Source: Dyadobacter sp. CECT 9275
GTDB taxonomy: Bacteria > Bacteroidota > Bacteroidia > Cytophagales > Spirosomataceae
Assembly: GCF_907164905.1 (NCBI RefSeq)
Contig: NZ_CAJRAF010000004.1
Span: 186,001-250,000, forward strand
Length of the DNA stretch: 64,000 nucleotides
Reading direction: 5' to 3'
Part shown: positions 44,695 to 53,900 of the stretch, one piece after another
Position numbering within the stretch: the stretch's first letter is position 1
How the letters are laid out: every line of letters starts with the position of its first letter
Notes under the pieces: generated by a model
Told to the model about the DNA's origin: nothing
The model's database searches: none
The model's input: the letters and a program-made list of their open reading frames with translations, nothing else
Program-made: the position numbers and the translations under genes

Positions 44695-45915
44695 ATGCAT
44701 CAGGAGGCCCGAAAGCTATTTAATGAATCATTTACGGAAGCAAAATATAACCAGTTTGTTTCTGCAATAGAAAACGAGTATCCTGGACAGCTGGATTTCA
44801 GGATTGCCGAGAGTCCCGTATTTATTCCCGAAGAGCTAAGAGCAAAACTGACCGAGGCCTGTGATGAAATGATGGAAGTTATTTGCGCTGAAAATTTTAT
44901 TTCCAAAACGAGCAGGGCCGTTCCTCCCGGCCTTTGCGTACCCAATGAAAACAGCCATACGTCGTTTCTGGCGCTTGACTTCGCCATCTGCCGGGATGAT
45001 ACCGGCAACCTTATTCCGCAATTAATAGAATTACAGGGATTTCCGTCCATATTTGGCTATCAGGCCTATTTGTCGGAAAGCTTTATGAGGCATTTCAGTA
45101 TTCCGGACGATTTTACTTATCTGTTCGCTTCGGCAGACAAAGAGGTCTATTATCAGAGGTTGAGAGAGTTGCTCCTCGGAACTCATAGGCCCGAAGAGGT
45201 AATATTGCTGGAAATATTCCCCGAAAAACAAAAAACCCGAATTGATTTTGCCATTACCGAACAACAAATGGGCATTAAAACTATTTGTTATACCAAGGTG
45301 ATCAGGGAAGGCAGGAAGCTATATTATGAGGATAACAACCAAAAAATTCAGATCAAAAGAATTTACAACCGCCTGATTTTTGATGATCTCCATAGCTATC
45401 CAGGACTGAAAACCAGCTTTAACCTCACAGATGATGTCGAGGTGGAATGGGTGGGGCATCCCAACTGGTTTTTCAGGATCAGTAAGTTTACATTGCCCTT
45501 TTTAACAGGAAAGTATGTTCCCGAAACAAAATTCCTAAGCGACTATCACGGAGAATACCCCGCCGACCTGGATCAGTATGTGCTCAAACCTTTATTTTCA
45601 TTTGCAGGAACCGGAGTGCTTCTTACCGTAACACCAACTATTCTGGCCGCCTTGCCGGATCCCGAAAATTATATCCTGCAAAAAAAGGTAACGTACGAAC
45701 CTGTAATACAATCCCCTGACGGTTTAGTCAAATGTGAGATCAGGATGATGTACGGATGGCCGGACAAAGCGCCAAAACCTGAGTTGCTGATCAGCCTGAG
45801 CCGTTTGAGCAGGGGGGAAATGATTGGTGTACGGTTTAACAAAGAATTTACCTGGGTGGGTAGCAGTGCCTGTTTCTATGAGCAAAAACGCTTGCTGCCC
45901 GATACCACTTCATAA
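44695..45915 (+). CDS. Uncharacterised protein, probable divergent ATP-grasp enzyme
   Basis: I do not recognise a named family for this 406-residue protein. The second half looks like an ATP-grasp domain: YVLKPLFSFAGTGVLLTV (binding Lys and Gly-rich loop near residue 300), NYILQKKVTYEPV (hinge strand) and VKCEIRMMYGW (Arg/Glu near the metal site), followed by SRLSRGEMIGV. The first half has LIELQGFPSIFGYQ, which resembles the pre-ATP-grasp portion of circularly permuted members. It begins 24 bases after the amidotransferase. If correct, the operon has three ligases of two folds. Confidence 0.62.
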   Translation: MHQEARKLFNESFTEAKYNQFVSAIENEYPGQLDFRIAESPVFIPEELRAKLTEACDEMMEVICAENFISKTSRAVPPGLCVPNENSHTSFLALDFAICRDDTGNLIPQLIELQGFPSIFGYQAYLSESFMRHFSIPDDFTYLFASADKEVYYQRLRELLLGTHRPEEVILLEIFPEKQKTRIDFAITEQQMGIKTICYTKVIREGRKLYYEDNNQKIQIKRIYNRLIFDDLHSYPGLKTSFNLTDDVEVEWVGHPNWFFRISKFTLPFLTGKYVPETKFLSDYHGEYPADLDQYVLKPLFSFAGTGVLLTVTPTILAALPDPENYILQKKVTYEPVIQSPDGLVKCEIRMMYGWPDKAPKPELLISLSRLSRGEMIGVRFNKEFTWVGSSACFYEQKRLLPDTTS

Positions 45916-45969
45916 ATTATCGAATCAAAATAAACATATTATACTTTCTAAAAGTATATATCTTACTAA

Positions 45970-47184
45970 ATGCAAATTTCACATCGACAGCTTTTTTTTC
46001 AGCATGTAGCGCAAACATCCGATTTCCCTCTGGCACTTGAAATTGATAAAGCAGAGGGAGTATATATGTACGGAACCGATGGCAAAAAATACCTGGACCT
46101 GATTTCCGGTATTGGTGTCAGCAATGTGGGGCATAGGCATCCCAAAGTCCTGGAAGCTATATACCGGCAACTTGGCAAACACATGCACTTGCTGGTATAT
46201 GGTGAGTTTATCCAAAGTGTACAGGTAAAGCTGGCCACAGCGCTGGCCGGTACCCTGGCACTACCTGCTGCTGACCAGTCCCCTTTTGGAAAAATTGACA
46301 ATATATATTTCACCAATTCAGGTACTGAGGCCATAGAAGGCGCCATGAAACTTGCCAAAAGATTCACCGGTCGTTCAGAGTTCATATCTTGCCAGAATGC
46401 ATACCATGGGGCTACACAAGGCGCATTAAGCCTTTCGGGTGCCGAGTTTTTTAAAAGAAGTTTCCGGCCGCTTCTGCCCGGAAACACGCAGATCAGACAT
46501 GGCAATCTGGACGATCTGGAAAAGATCACAACCCGAACAGCCGCTGTTGTTATTGAGATTATTGGCGGAGAATCGGGTGTAAGAATTCAGGATAGTAACT
46601 ATTTTCGCCAGTTGCGCAGCCGTTGCACAGAAACCGGGACCCTGCTCATTTTGGATGAAGTACAAACCGGATTCGGGCGTACGGGAAGTTTTTGGGCGTT
46701 TGAGCAGTTTGATATTTACCCTGATATACTGATAAGCGCCAAAGGTATGGGGGGCGGAATGCCCATCGGAGCATTTATGGCGTCGAGCCAGGTCATGGCT
46801 GTGCTGAAGCATAATCCGGTTCTTGGGCATATCACCACCTTTGGAGGCCACCCGGTAAGCTGCGCTGCCTCCCTGGCCGCATTGGAAATTACCCTTGAAA
46901 ATACACTGGCACAAAAATCATTGAAAAAGGGCCAGCTTTTTAAAGATTTACTGAAACACGCGGCCATTAAAGAAGTACGAGGGCTTGGCCTGATGCTGGC
47001 AGCTGAAATGGAATCTTTTGAAAAATTGAAAAAAACTATCGACCAATGCATTGAAAGAGGTGTGGTTACCGACTGGTTTCTCTTTTGTGATAATTCCATG
47101 CGCATTGCTCCTCCCCTGATCATATCCGAAGAGCAGATCCGTGAAGGCTGTGCCGTTATAATTGATGTTCTCAACAATTCCTAA
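45970..47184 (+). CDS. Class III aminotransferase
   Basis: PLP-dependent aminotransferase of 404 residues (acetylornithine/GABA aminotransferase class). The PLP Lys is K258 in SAKGMGGGMPIG; the cofactor-binding LILDEVQTGFGRTG motif precedes it, and YHGATQGALSLSG and TFGGHPVSCAA are family segments. It would provide or use an amine/aldehyde substrate, such as a diamine or omega-amino acid, which suits the amide ligases upstream. It starts 54 bases after the unknown gene; the epimerase-like gene follows after 4. Confidence 0.88.
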   Translation: MQISHRQLFFQHVAQTSDFPLALEIDKAEGVYMYGTDGKKYLDLISGIGVSNVGHRHPKVLEAIYRQLGKHMHLLVYGEFIQSVQVKLATALAGTLALPAADQSPFGKIDNIYFTNSGTEAIEGAMKLAKRFTGRSEFISCQNAYHGATQGALSLSGAEFFKRSFRPLLPGNTQIRHGNLDDLEKITTRTAAVVIEIIGGESGVRIQDSNYFRQLRSRCTETGTLLILDEVQTGFGRTGSFWAFEQFDIYPDILISAKGMGGGMPIGAFMASSQVMAVLKHNPVLGHITTFGGHPVSCAASLAALEITLENTLAQKSLKKGQLFKDLLKHAAIKEVRGLGLMLAAEMESFEKLKKTIDQCIERGVVTDWFLFCDNSMRIAPPLIISEEQIREGCAVIIDVLNNS

Positions 47185-47188
47185 AAAT

Positions 47189-48067
47189 ATGATACATTAT
47201 ATTGAAAACGAATTTTTCAGGATCGGTGTAAACACTCTTGGCGCCGAACTCAGTGTGATTGAATCTCTTAAAACTCATAAGAGCTTTTTGTGGAATGCCG
47301 ATCCGGCCGTCTGGGCCAACCATTCGCCGGTATTATTTCCCATCGTGGGAGGGCTGAAAAACAATTCTTACCATTTTCAAGGGAACTCTTATACCTTGCC
47401 GCGGCATGGATTTATACGCAACAATCAGAAAATCAGGCTGACAGAGCATACCGAAAGCAGCCTAACTTTTGGACTGACTTATGACGAGGACAGCCTGAAA
47501 ACCTATCCGTTCTATTATGAGTTTGAGATAACCTATACCTTATTTGCCAGTAGGATTGTGGTGAGTTATAAAGTAAAAAATCATGGAAGCGGGGATATGC
47601 TGTTTTCTCTGGGTGCACACCCGGCTTTTCGCTGCCCGTTGCATGAAAATGAAACATACGAAGACTATTACCTGGAATTTGAAAAACCTGAAACCGATGC
47701 TACCCACCTCCTCAGCAAAGAAGGGCTTCTGAGCGGAGAAACGAGTCCTGTATTAAACGATACGAATATATTACACCTGAATAATCATTTATTTGACAAA
47801 GACGCACTGATTTTCAAATCATTACAATCACGCCAGGTAAGTTTGCGGAGTACGCGTTCACAACAGGTTATCACGGTGCAGTTTGAGGGATTCCCGTACC
47901 TGGGACTCTGGGCTAAGCCAAATGCGCATTTCATTTGTATTGAGCCGTGGCTCGGTATAGCAGATCGTGCTGATACCGATCAGGATTTTGAAAAAAAAGA
48001 AGGTATCCTTACCCTAAAAAGTAAGCATATCTTCACAGCCGCCTACTCCATTGAGATTACCGAGTAA
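47189..48067 (+). CDS. Aldose 1-epimerase family protein
   Basis: Mutarotase-fold protein of 292 residues. The start at 47189 (MIHYIENEFFRIGV) is preferred to an upstream frame that overlaps the aminotransferase. Typical segments: NHSPVLFPIVGGL, LPRHGFIRN (catalytic His region), SLGAHPAFRCP and CIEPWLGIADR. The family catalyses anomerisation of sugars; this LacX-like branch is poorly characterised. Only four bases separate it from the aminotransferase stop, so it is in the same transcript; its part in the pathway is unclear. Confidence 0.83.
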   Translation: MIHYIENEFFRIGVNTLGAELSVIESLKTHKSFLWNADPAVWANHSPVLFPIVGGLKNNSYHFQGNSYTLPRHGFIRNNQKIRLTEHTESSLTFGLTYDEDSLKTYPFYYEFEITYTLFASRIVVSYKVKNHGSGDMLFSLGAHPAFRCPLHENETYEDYYLEFEKPETDATHLLSKEGLLSGETSPVLNDTNILHLNNHLFDKDALIFKSLQSRQVSLRSTRSQQVITVQFEGFPYLGLWAKPNAHFICIEPWLGIADRADTDQDFEKKEGILTLKSKHIFTAAYSIEITE

Positions 48068-48095
48068 AGTACATTCAAAATCAGCTGACCCTGTT

Positions 48096-48986
48096 ATGAC
48101 GCATTTCTTTTACGGTTTAGTACTGCTCCTCCTGGTAAATCATTCAACCTTTGGCCAGCGAAAAACTTCCCTTGCGGAGTTAAAAAGCAGCATTACAACT
48201 GAACTGGACAAACACAAGGGGACTTATGCGGTTGCTTTTAAAGACCTTACCTCCGGAGAGGAGCTGCTTATCCTTGAACATGAAGTTTTTCATGCTGCCA
48301 GCACCATGAAAATGCCTGTAATGGTGGAAGTTTTCAAACAGGCCGGAGAAGGAAAATTTTCATTGACCGACTCTATTACCATCAAAAATGAGTTCAAAAG
48401 CATTGTGGACGGGAGTGTTTACAGCCAGGATTCAATCAACGACAGTGAACACGAATTATACAAGCGGATAGGCGAAAAAGCAGCCATCAAAGACCTCGTT
48501 TATGACATGATCATCGTCAGCAGCAATTTTGCCACCAACATGATCGTAGATCTGGTGGATCCGAAAAAAGTCACCCAAACCATGCGCCAGCTAGGTGCAA
48601 AGGACCTGCTCATACTGCGCGGTGTGGAAGACAGCAAAGCATTTGCACAAGGATTAAACAATACAACGACCGCTTATGACCTCATGCTGATTTTTGAAAA
48701 AATGGCGGAAGGTAAAATCATCAACCAAGAGGCTTGCGATGCGATGATTAAAATCCTGCTGGATCAGAAGTTCAGGAGTTTAATACCCGCCAAACTACCC
48801 AAAGATGTGAAAGTAGCGCACAAAACAGGATATTTCGGTACTACACAGCATGACTCCGGCATTGTATTTCTTCCCGACGGCCGAAAATATGTTGTGGTGA
48901 TACTATCCAGGGAATGGGACGACAGGCCAGCCACACTGGACATGTTATCCGGTATCTCACGAATGATTTACGATTATGTTAAATAA
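48096..48986 (+). CDS. Secreted class A beta-lactamase-like serine hydrolase
   Basis: A penicillin-recognising serine hydrolase fold, 296 residues from the ATG at 48096, with a signal peptide (MTHFFYGLVLLLLVNHSTFG). Catalytic motifs: STMK (SxxK, near residue 74), SSN in place of SDN, and HKTGYFG. A clear omega-loop Glu is not evident, so I would not call it a resistance enzyme; a peptidase or esterase on cell-wall or other substrates is as likely. It follows the epimerase gene after 28 bases and could be its last operon member. Confidence 0.82.
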   Translation: MTHFFYGLVLLLLVNHSTFGQRKTSLAELKSSITTELDKHKGTYAVAFKDLTSGEELLILEHEVFHAASTMKMPVMVEVFKQAGEGKFSLTDSITIKNEFKSIVDGSVYSQDSINDSEHELYKRIGEKAAIKDLVYDMIIVSSNFATNMIVDLVDPKKVTQTMRQLGAKDLLILRGVEDSKAFAQGLNNTTTAYDLMLIFEKMAEGKIINQEACDAMIKILLDQKFRSLIPAKLPKDVKVAHKTGYFGTTQHDSGIVFLPDGRKYVVVILSREWDDRPATLDMLSGISRMIYDYVK

Positions 48987-49024
48987 CAATGCTTCGTGTC
49001 CCGAGGTATTTTGATACCACCCAT

Positions 49025-50329
49025 TCAGATATCCGAATCAAAAGAACCAGTAGCAATGGAATAAACATCCGCTGGTCGGCCAGCCTTAAAATCTTCTTCC
49101 TGCGGAATATAATTTTGGGGTTCTCCCGGAAGAAACAGGGTCACTATGGTACCTCCCTTCAGGGGCTGGTTGAAAGTAAGCTTTGCAGTTGGGCCATAGG
49201 CCTGCTGGATCCTGAGCAAAGTATTTTCCAGCCCAAGGCCCATCCCAGCTGCTTCCCTGCGCTTTTTACTCCCTACACCATTATCCGAAACTTCGATCTG
49301 CAGGCCGTTCTTATCCACATGGGTGGATATTCTGATCACACCTTCTGTGGTAAGATCTGCGATACCGTGGGTGAAGGAGTTTTCGACCAAAGGTTGTAAA
49401 ATAAGCTGGGGTACCGGGTAGGGTTCAGATGCCGGATCAATCTCAAACTGAACCTTAAGACGATCTTCAAAACGAATGCGCTGTATTTCAAGATACTGAC
49501 GGGTGAGCCTCAGTTCTTCACCAAAAGTAATATAATCAGTTTTCCGGTTGGCAAGTACTACACGCAGCAGATCGCTCAAAGTGGTGATCATTAAAGTTGC
49601 CTTTTTGATATCACTTTTGATCATCAGACCTATTACCGCGTGCAGAGTATTGAACAGAAAGTGAGGATTGAGCTGCATTTTCAGAGCCTGAAGCTGGGCA
49701 TTAGCCAGTTGTCCCCGCAGTTGTTCGTTAGCCAGCTCAGTTTTGAAATGCTCCTTTTGCAACGCCTGGTAACGATAGATATAGGATACCTTATTAAATC
49801 CGACGACCAGCAGCATGTACTGTCCAAAACTTGCCGTATAAGCAACAAAGAATGAAAAAAGGTAACTTTCGGCTGGTATGGACTTGCCAATGAGCCAGAA
49901 CATAACCGGATTGGTGACCAAATAGTGCAGGCTGTTGATTAAGATATTCAGAAAAGTGACGATCAGCAGATGATAAAAAACCGGAACCAGCAGCTTTTTC
50001 CGTTGTGCTTTATAAACAATAGGAATTTTCAGCGACGCATACAAAACAAGCGGCGTGGTGCTCCACCAGAAAAGTCCGTCCAGAAGCCATATAAAAACCT
50101 CATGCAGGTTCATGGTATCGCCCTCTTTCAGAAGCCATAACATGGTGAGCTGAACAAACGTAATGGATGCAAAGATACTCCAGTAGCAAAATGAATATAA
50201 CCAGAACTGCCTGATGGTGAGAGGTAAACCCGACTGGCTCAGCAGCCGTTGCACAAAAGTTGTAGACCGCACAATTTTTTTGATTAAAAAGTCCTGTTCA
50301 AAGAACGACTGACTGCTGAGCAACTGCAA
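49025..50329 (-). CDS. LytS-type sensor histidine kinase
   Basis: Integral-membrane kinase of 434 residues with four hydrophobic segments to about residue 190, a coiled segment (LQKEHFKTELANEQLRG) and the His-kinase domain. The phosphoacceptor His is in QLNPHFLFNTLHAVIG; ATP-binding motifs are LVENSFTHG and DNGVGS...GLGLENTL. The first in-frame codon is TTG at 50329, with stop codons just upstream; no ATG is closer, so the start is uncertain. No LytTR regulator is adjacent, making it an orphan. Confidence 0.88.
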   Translation of the reverse strand: MQLLSSQSFFEQDFLIKKIVRSTTFVQRLLSQSGLPLTIRQFWLYSFCYWSIFASITFVQLTMLWLLKEGDTMNLHEVFIWLLDGLFWWSTTPLVLYASLKIPIVYKAQRKKLLVPVFYHLLIVTFLNILINSLHYLVTNPVMFWLIGKSIPAESYLFSFFVAYTASFGQYMLLVVGFNKVSYIYRYQALQKEHFKTELANEQLRGQLANAQLQALKMQLNPHFLFNTLHAVIGLMIKSDIKKATLMITTLSDLLRVVLANRKTDYITFGEELRLTRQYLEIQRIRFEDRLKVQFEIDPASEPYPVPQLILQPLVENSFTHGIADLTTEGVIRISTHVDKNGLQIEVSDNGVGSKKRREAAGMGLGLENTLLRIQQAYGPTAKLTFNQPLKGGTIVTLFLPGEPQNYIPQEEDFKAGRPADVYSIATGSFDSDI

Positions 50330-50359
50330 GATTATTCATTAAGAGCAAGTTACTTTATT

Positions 50360-50367
50360 CAAAAGTA
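50360..50367 (-). promoter_or_regulatory. Candidate -7 element for the LytS-type kinase
   Basis: Minus-strand TACTTTTG, exact TAnnTTTG, 31 bases before the presumed start. No -33 TTG at normal distance. Confidence 0.4.
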
Positions 50368-50440
50368 TTATTTATTGATCATTCGACTCCCATTATTTAT
50401 TCAAAGTGTGTGAATTATTATTTGAATAAATACCTTCCGC

Positions 50441-50474
50441 AAAAAGAAAGAGGGCCCGACATGAGCCCTCTTTC
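50441..50474 (-). terminator. Terminator of trxA
   Basis: Arms 50446-50455 and 50465-50474 pair perfectly over 10 bp with a 9-base loop; A run at 50441-50445 gives a T run on the minus strand. Confidence 0.8.
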
Positions 50475-50496
50475 ATCCATTTGCAAGAATATCTAT

Positions 50497-50829
50497 TTAT
50501 ACAGTAGCTTCGATCTGAGCATTCAGTTTGTCTTCAAGTGTTGTTTTAGGAACAACACCCACAACCTTATCAACCAGCTGACCACCTTTAAAGATCATCA
50601 AAGTAGGAATACTGCGGATACCGAACTTAGCAGGTACCGCCGAATTCATATCTACATCCATTTTACCGATCACCGCTTTGCCTTCGTACTCACCCGCCAG
50701 CTGCTCTACAACCGGACCGATCATTTTACAAGGCCCGCACCATTCGGCCCAAAAATCTACAAGTACTGGCTTATCGCTTTGGATTAGTTCCTCAAAGGTG
50801 CTATCGGTAATTTCAAGTGCTTTTCCCAT
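50497..50829 (-). CDS. trxA: Thioredoxin
   Basis: Cytoplasmic protein disulfide reductase. The ATG at 50829 gives 110 residues, the normal length; the frame stays open 29 codons further but that would be an unlikely extension. Active site WCGPC with C31 and C34, cis-Pro in RSIPTLMIFKGG. It lies 88 bases downstream of dnaE on the same strand and ends at a clear hairpin, so it may be read both with dnaE and on its own. Confidence 0.95.
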   Translation of the reverse strand: MGKALEITDSTFEELIQSDKPVLVDFWAEWCGPCKMIGPVVEQLAGEYEGKAVIGKMDVDMNSAVPAKFGIRSIPTLMIFKGGQLVDKVVGVVPKTTLEDKLNAQIEATV

Positions 50830-50917
50830 GTCAAAAATTGTTGCTTTGTTGTTTATATTATGTCTGATTAAGGAATATTTGCCACTAAAAGTTCCCGCTT
50901 CGTTCTCAGCTTTCACT

Positions 50918-53900
50918 TTAATTTAAGAAGAATTTAACTCCCTCCATCAAACCCAGCGTTTTGAATAATTCGTTACTTGGTGCTACCCTGTAACCTCGCG
51001 AGAGCATTTCCACTTCAATTCTTGTATCCGGGTCTGTAACCGTCATATTTACCATACAATGGCCCGGATTGCTGCTGAAAGCGTCATTAAGTATCTGGAT
51101 CATTCGTTCATCAATATGTTCCAGGGGCAGCTTAATCTTGATTTTTTTACAAAGCTTTTCACGTATTTCCGTCAACAGCTGAATGTGCAGTATCTTGAAT
51201 TCAAACTGATCCTCCTGTTTCCAGCGATTTTGTACTTTTCCTTTAATATGTAAAAATTGTCCTACCTGAAGATAGTTTTTAAAACGGATGTAATCCTCAC
51301 CGCCCAGCAGCATTTCCATGGAGCCCTTATAATCTTCTACACGGAAAATCATAAATGTATTCCCGTTGCGGGACATCCTTTCCACGGCACTTGTAACAAT
51401 CCCGCCGATAGAAACCTCTTTATCAAAATGCCTGGGGCGCCGCTCCCCTTCTGCAATGAACATGACTTCGTCAGCCGTACAGGTACAGAAGTTGTCCAGC
51501 TCGATCCTGAAGGTATCCAGGGGATGACCCGAAATATAGAAGCCCACCACATCCTGCTCATAACGAAGGCGTTCCAGATCTCCCCATTCCATTACATCAC
51601 TGGTTTTGGGTTTTACCAGTAAAGAATCATTTCCTCCGAAGGCACCAAACAAAGAAGACTGGGCTGAAGATTTTTCAGCATGATAATTATTGGCATAACG
51701 GATCAGTCGTTCTATAAAAGTACCGTTTTCCCCTGTTTCAGTTGAGAAAAAATGCGCCCTGTGATACTCCGTAAAGCAGTCGAAGGCCCCAGCGTAAGCC
51801 AGACTTTCTATTGTTTTTTTATTGACTGTCCTTAAGTTGACCCTTGTTATAAAATCATAAATGTCTTTATAAGGGCCGTTAAGGTTACGTTCTTCAATGA
51901 TTGCTTCCACCGCTGCATCACCACTACCCTTTACACCAGCCAGCCCGAAACGTATCTCTCGTTTTTTATTTGCATTAAACTGGCGGTCCGACTCGTTGAT
52001 ATCCGGCCCAAGTACCACCAGTCCCTGCGCCTTACACTCTTCCATAAAAAAGGTTATCTTTTCAATGTTGCCCAGAGAGCTCGTCAAAACAGCCGACATG
52101 TATTCTGCCGTGTAATGCGCCTTGAGATAAGCCGTCTGGTAGGCCACAAAAGCATAACAGGTGGAATGGGACTTGTTAAAAGCATAGGATGCAAAAGCCT
52201 CCCAGTCGGTCCATATCTTTTCGAGCTTTTTCAGATCGAGTCCTTTTTCTCCGCCGCCCTTCATAAAATCCCCTTTCATTTTATTCAGGGTCTCAATCTG
52301 CTTTTTACCCATGGCTTTACGCAGGGTATCTGCCTGGCCTTTCGTAAAACCTCCGAGCTTCTGTGACAAAAGCATTACCTGCTCCTGGTAGACGGTAATG
52401 CCGTACGTATCAGCCAGATACTCTTCCAGTTCAGGAAGGTCATAGGTTATCTCCTCTTGCCCGTTTTTCCTGCGGATAAAGTTAGGAATATAGGCTATCG
52501 GCCCTGGACGGTACAGGGCATTCATGGCTATGAGGTGCTCAAATCTGTCGGGAATAAGATCACGCATATGCTTTTTCATCCCATCCGATTCAAACTGGAA
52601 AATAGCATTGGTTTCACCTCTCTGGAACAATTCAAAAACCTTAGGGTCGTCCAGCGGAATATCGTCTATGACAATGTCAACATTATGGTTCTGTTTAATC
52701 AGGCGGAGCGCTTCTTTGATAATGGTAAGGTTTCTGAGACCCAGAAAGTCCATCTTGATAACACCCGCATCCTCAATGATTTTACCCTGATATTGGGTAA
52801 TCAAAAACTCCGAGTCCTTGGAGGTACTTACCGGAATAATTTCGGTAAGGTCGCTCGGAGCGATGATGATACCAGCCGCATGGATACCCGTATTACGCAC
52901 CGTACCTTCCAGCCTGACAGCTTCCTGTAAAACGCTCGCCTGTAAATCCTTACCTGCAATTATAGCGCGCATTTTCTTGACATTGTCCAATTCCTCCGGC
53001 GCTATACCTTCCTTCTTCATTAAACTCCCCTCTCCTTCCAGCGGGGCCGTGAAGATACGGTTGAGCGTCATGTTGTAAGCGGGCTTGTCCGGCACGAGCT
53101 TGGCCAGCATGTTGGCATCAGGCAAGGGAAGATCCATCACGCGGGCAACATCTTTAATAGCCGACTTCGCTGCCATCGTACCATAGGTAACAATTTGTGC
53201 TACCTGGTTATAACCATATTTTTTAACCACGTAATCAATAACTTTCTGCCTCCCTTCGTCGTCAAAATCGGTATCAATATCGGGGAGTGAGATACGATCG
53301 GGATTCAGGAAACGCTCAAAAAGAAGGTCGTATTTGATCGGATCTATATTGGTAATCCCGGTACAATAGGCCACCACGGACCCCGCCGCAGAACCACGGC
53401 CCGGACCAATAAATACCCCCATTTTCCGGCCAGCATCTATAAAATCTGCAACAATGAGGAAGTACCCAGGGAAACCCATGTTCCGGATCGTGTCCAATTC
53501 AAAATTCAGGCGGTCCTCGATTTCCTTGGTAATGGTGCCATACTTCTTTTTTGCCCCAACGTAAGTAATATGCCTGAGGTACTCCCACTGGTTCAGTACG
53601 TCGGCAGTAAGCTCTTTTTTTCCAACCATTTCCGACAAGGTATGCGTCTTGAACTCATCGGGAATGGGGAAGTTTGGAAGCAGGATATCTTTTCTCAGGT
53701 CAAGGTTCTTGATCTTTCCAACGATTTCATTGGTATTATCCAGAGATTCCGGCAGGTCGTTGAACAGCTGGAGCATTTCACTGGTGTTCTTGAAATAGAA
53801 CTGATCATTGTAAAATGCAAAACGGGATCCTTTGGGTATCCCTTTGTCGTCATCAAAATCCTTGGATTTTGGGGTACTCTGTTTGTCACCTGTATTAATA

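Noticed and set aside
48096..48986. Antibiotic resistance beta-lactamase
   Set aside because: Fold and SxxK/KTG motifs are present, but SDN is SSN and no omega-loop Glu is evident, so resistance is not supported.
48989..49399. 136-codon plus-strand open frame
   Set aside because: Lies antisense within the LytS-type kinase ATP-binding region; its sequence has no independent motif and is best explained as a shadow.
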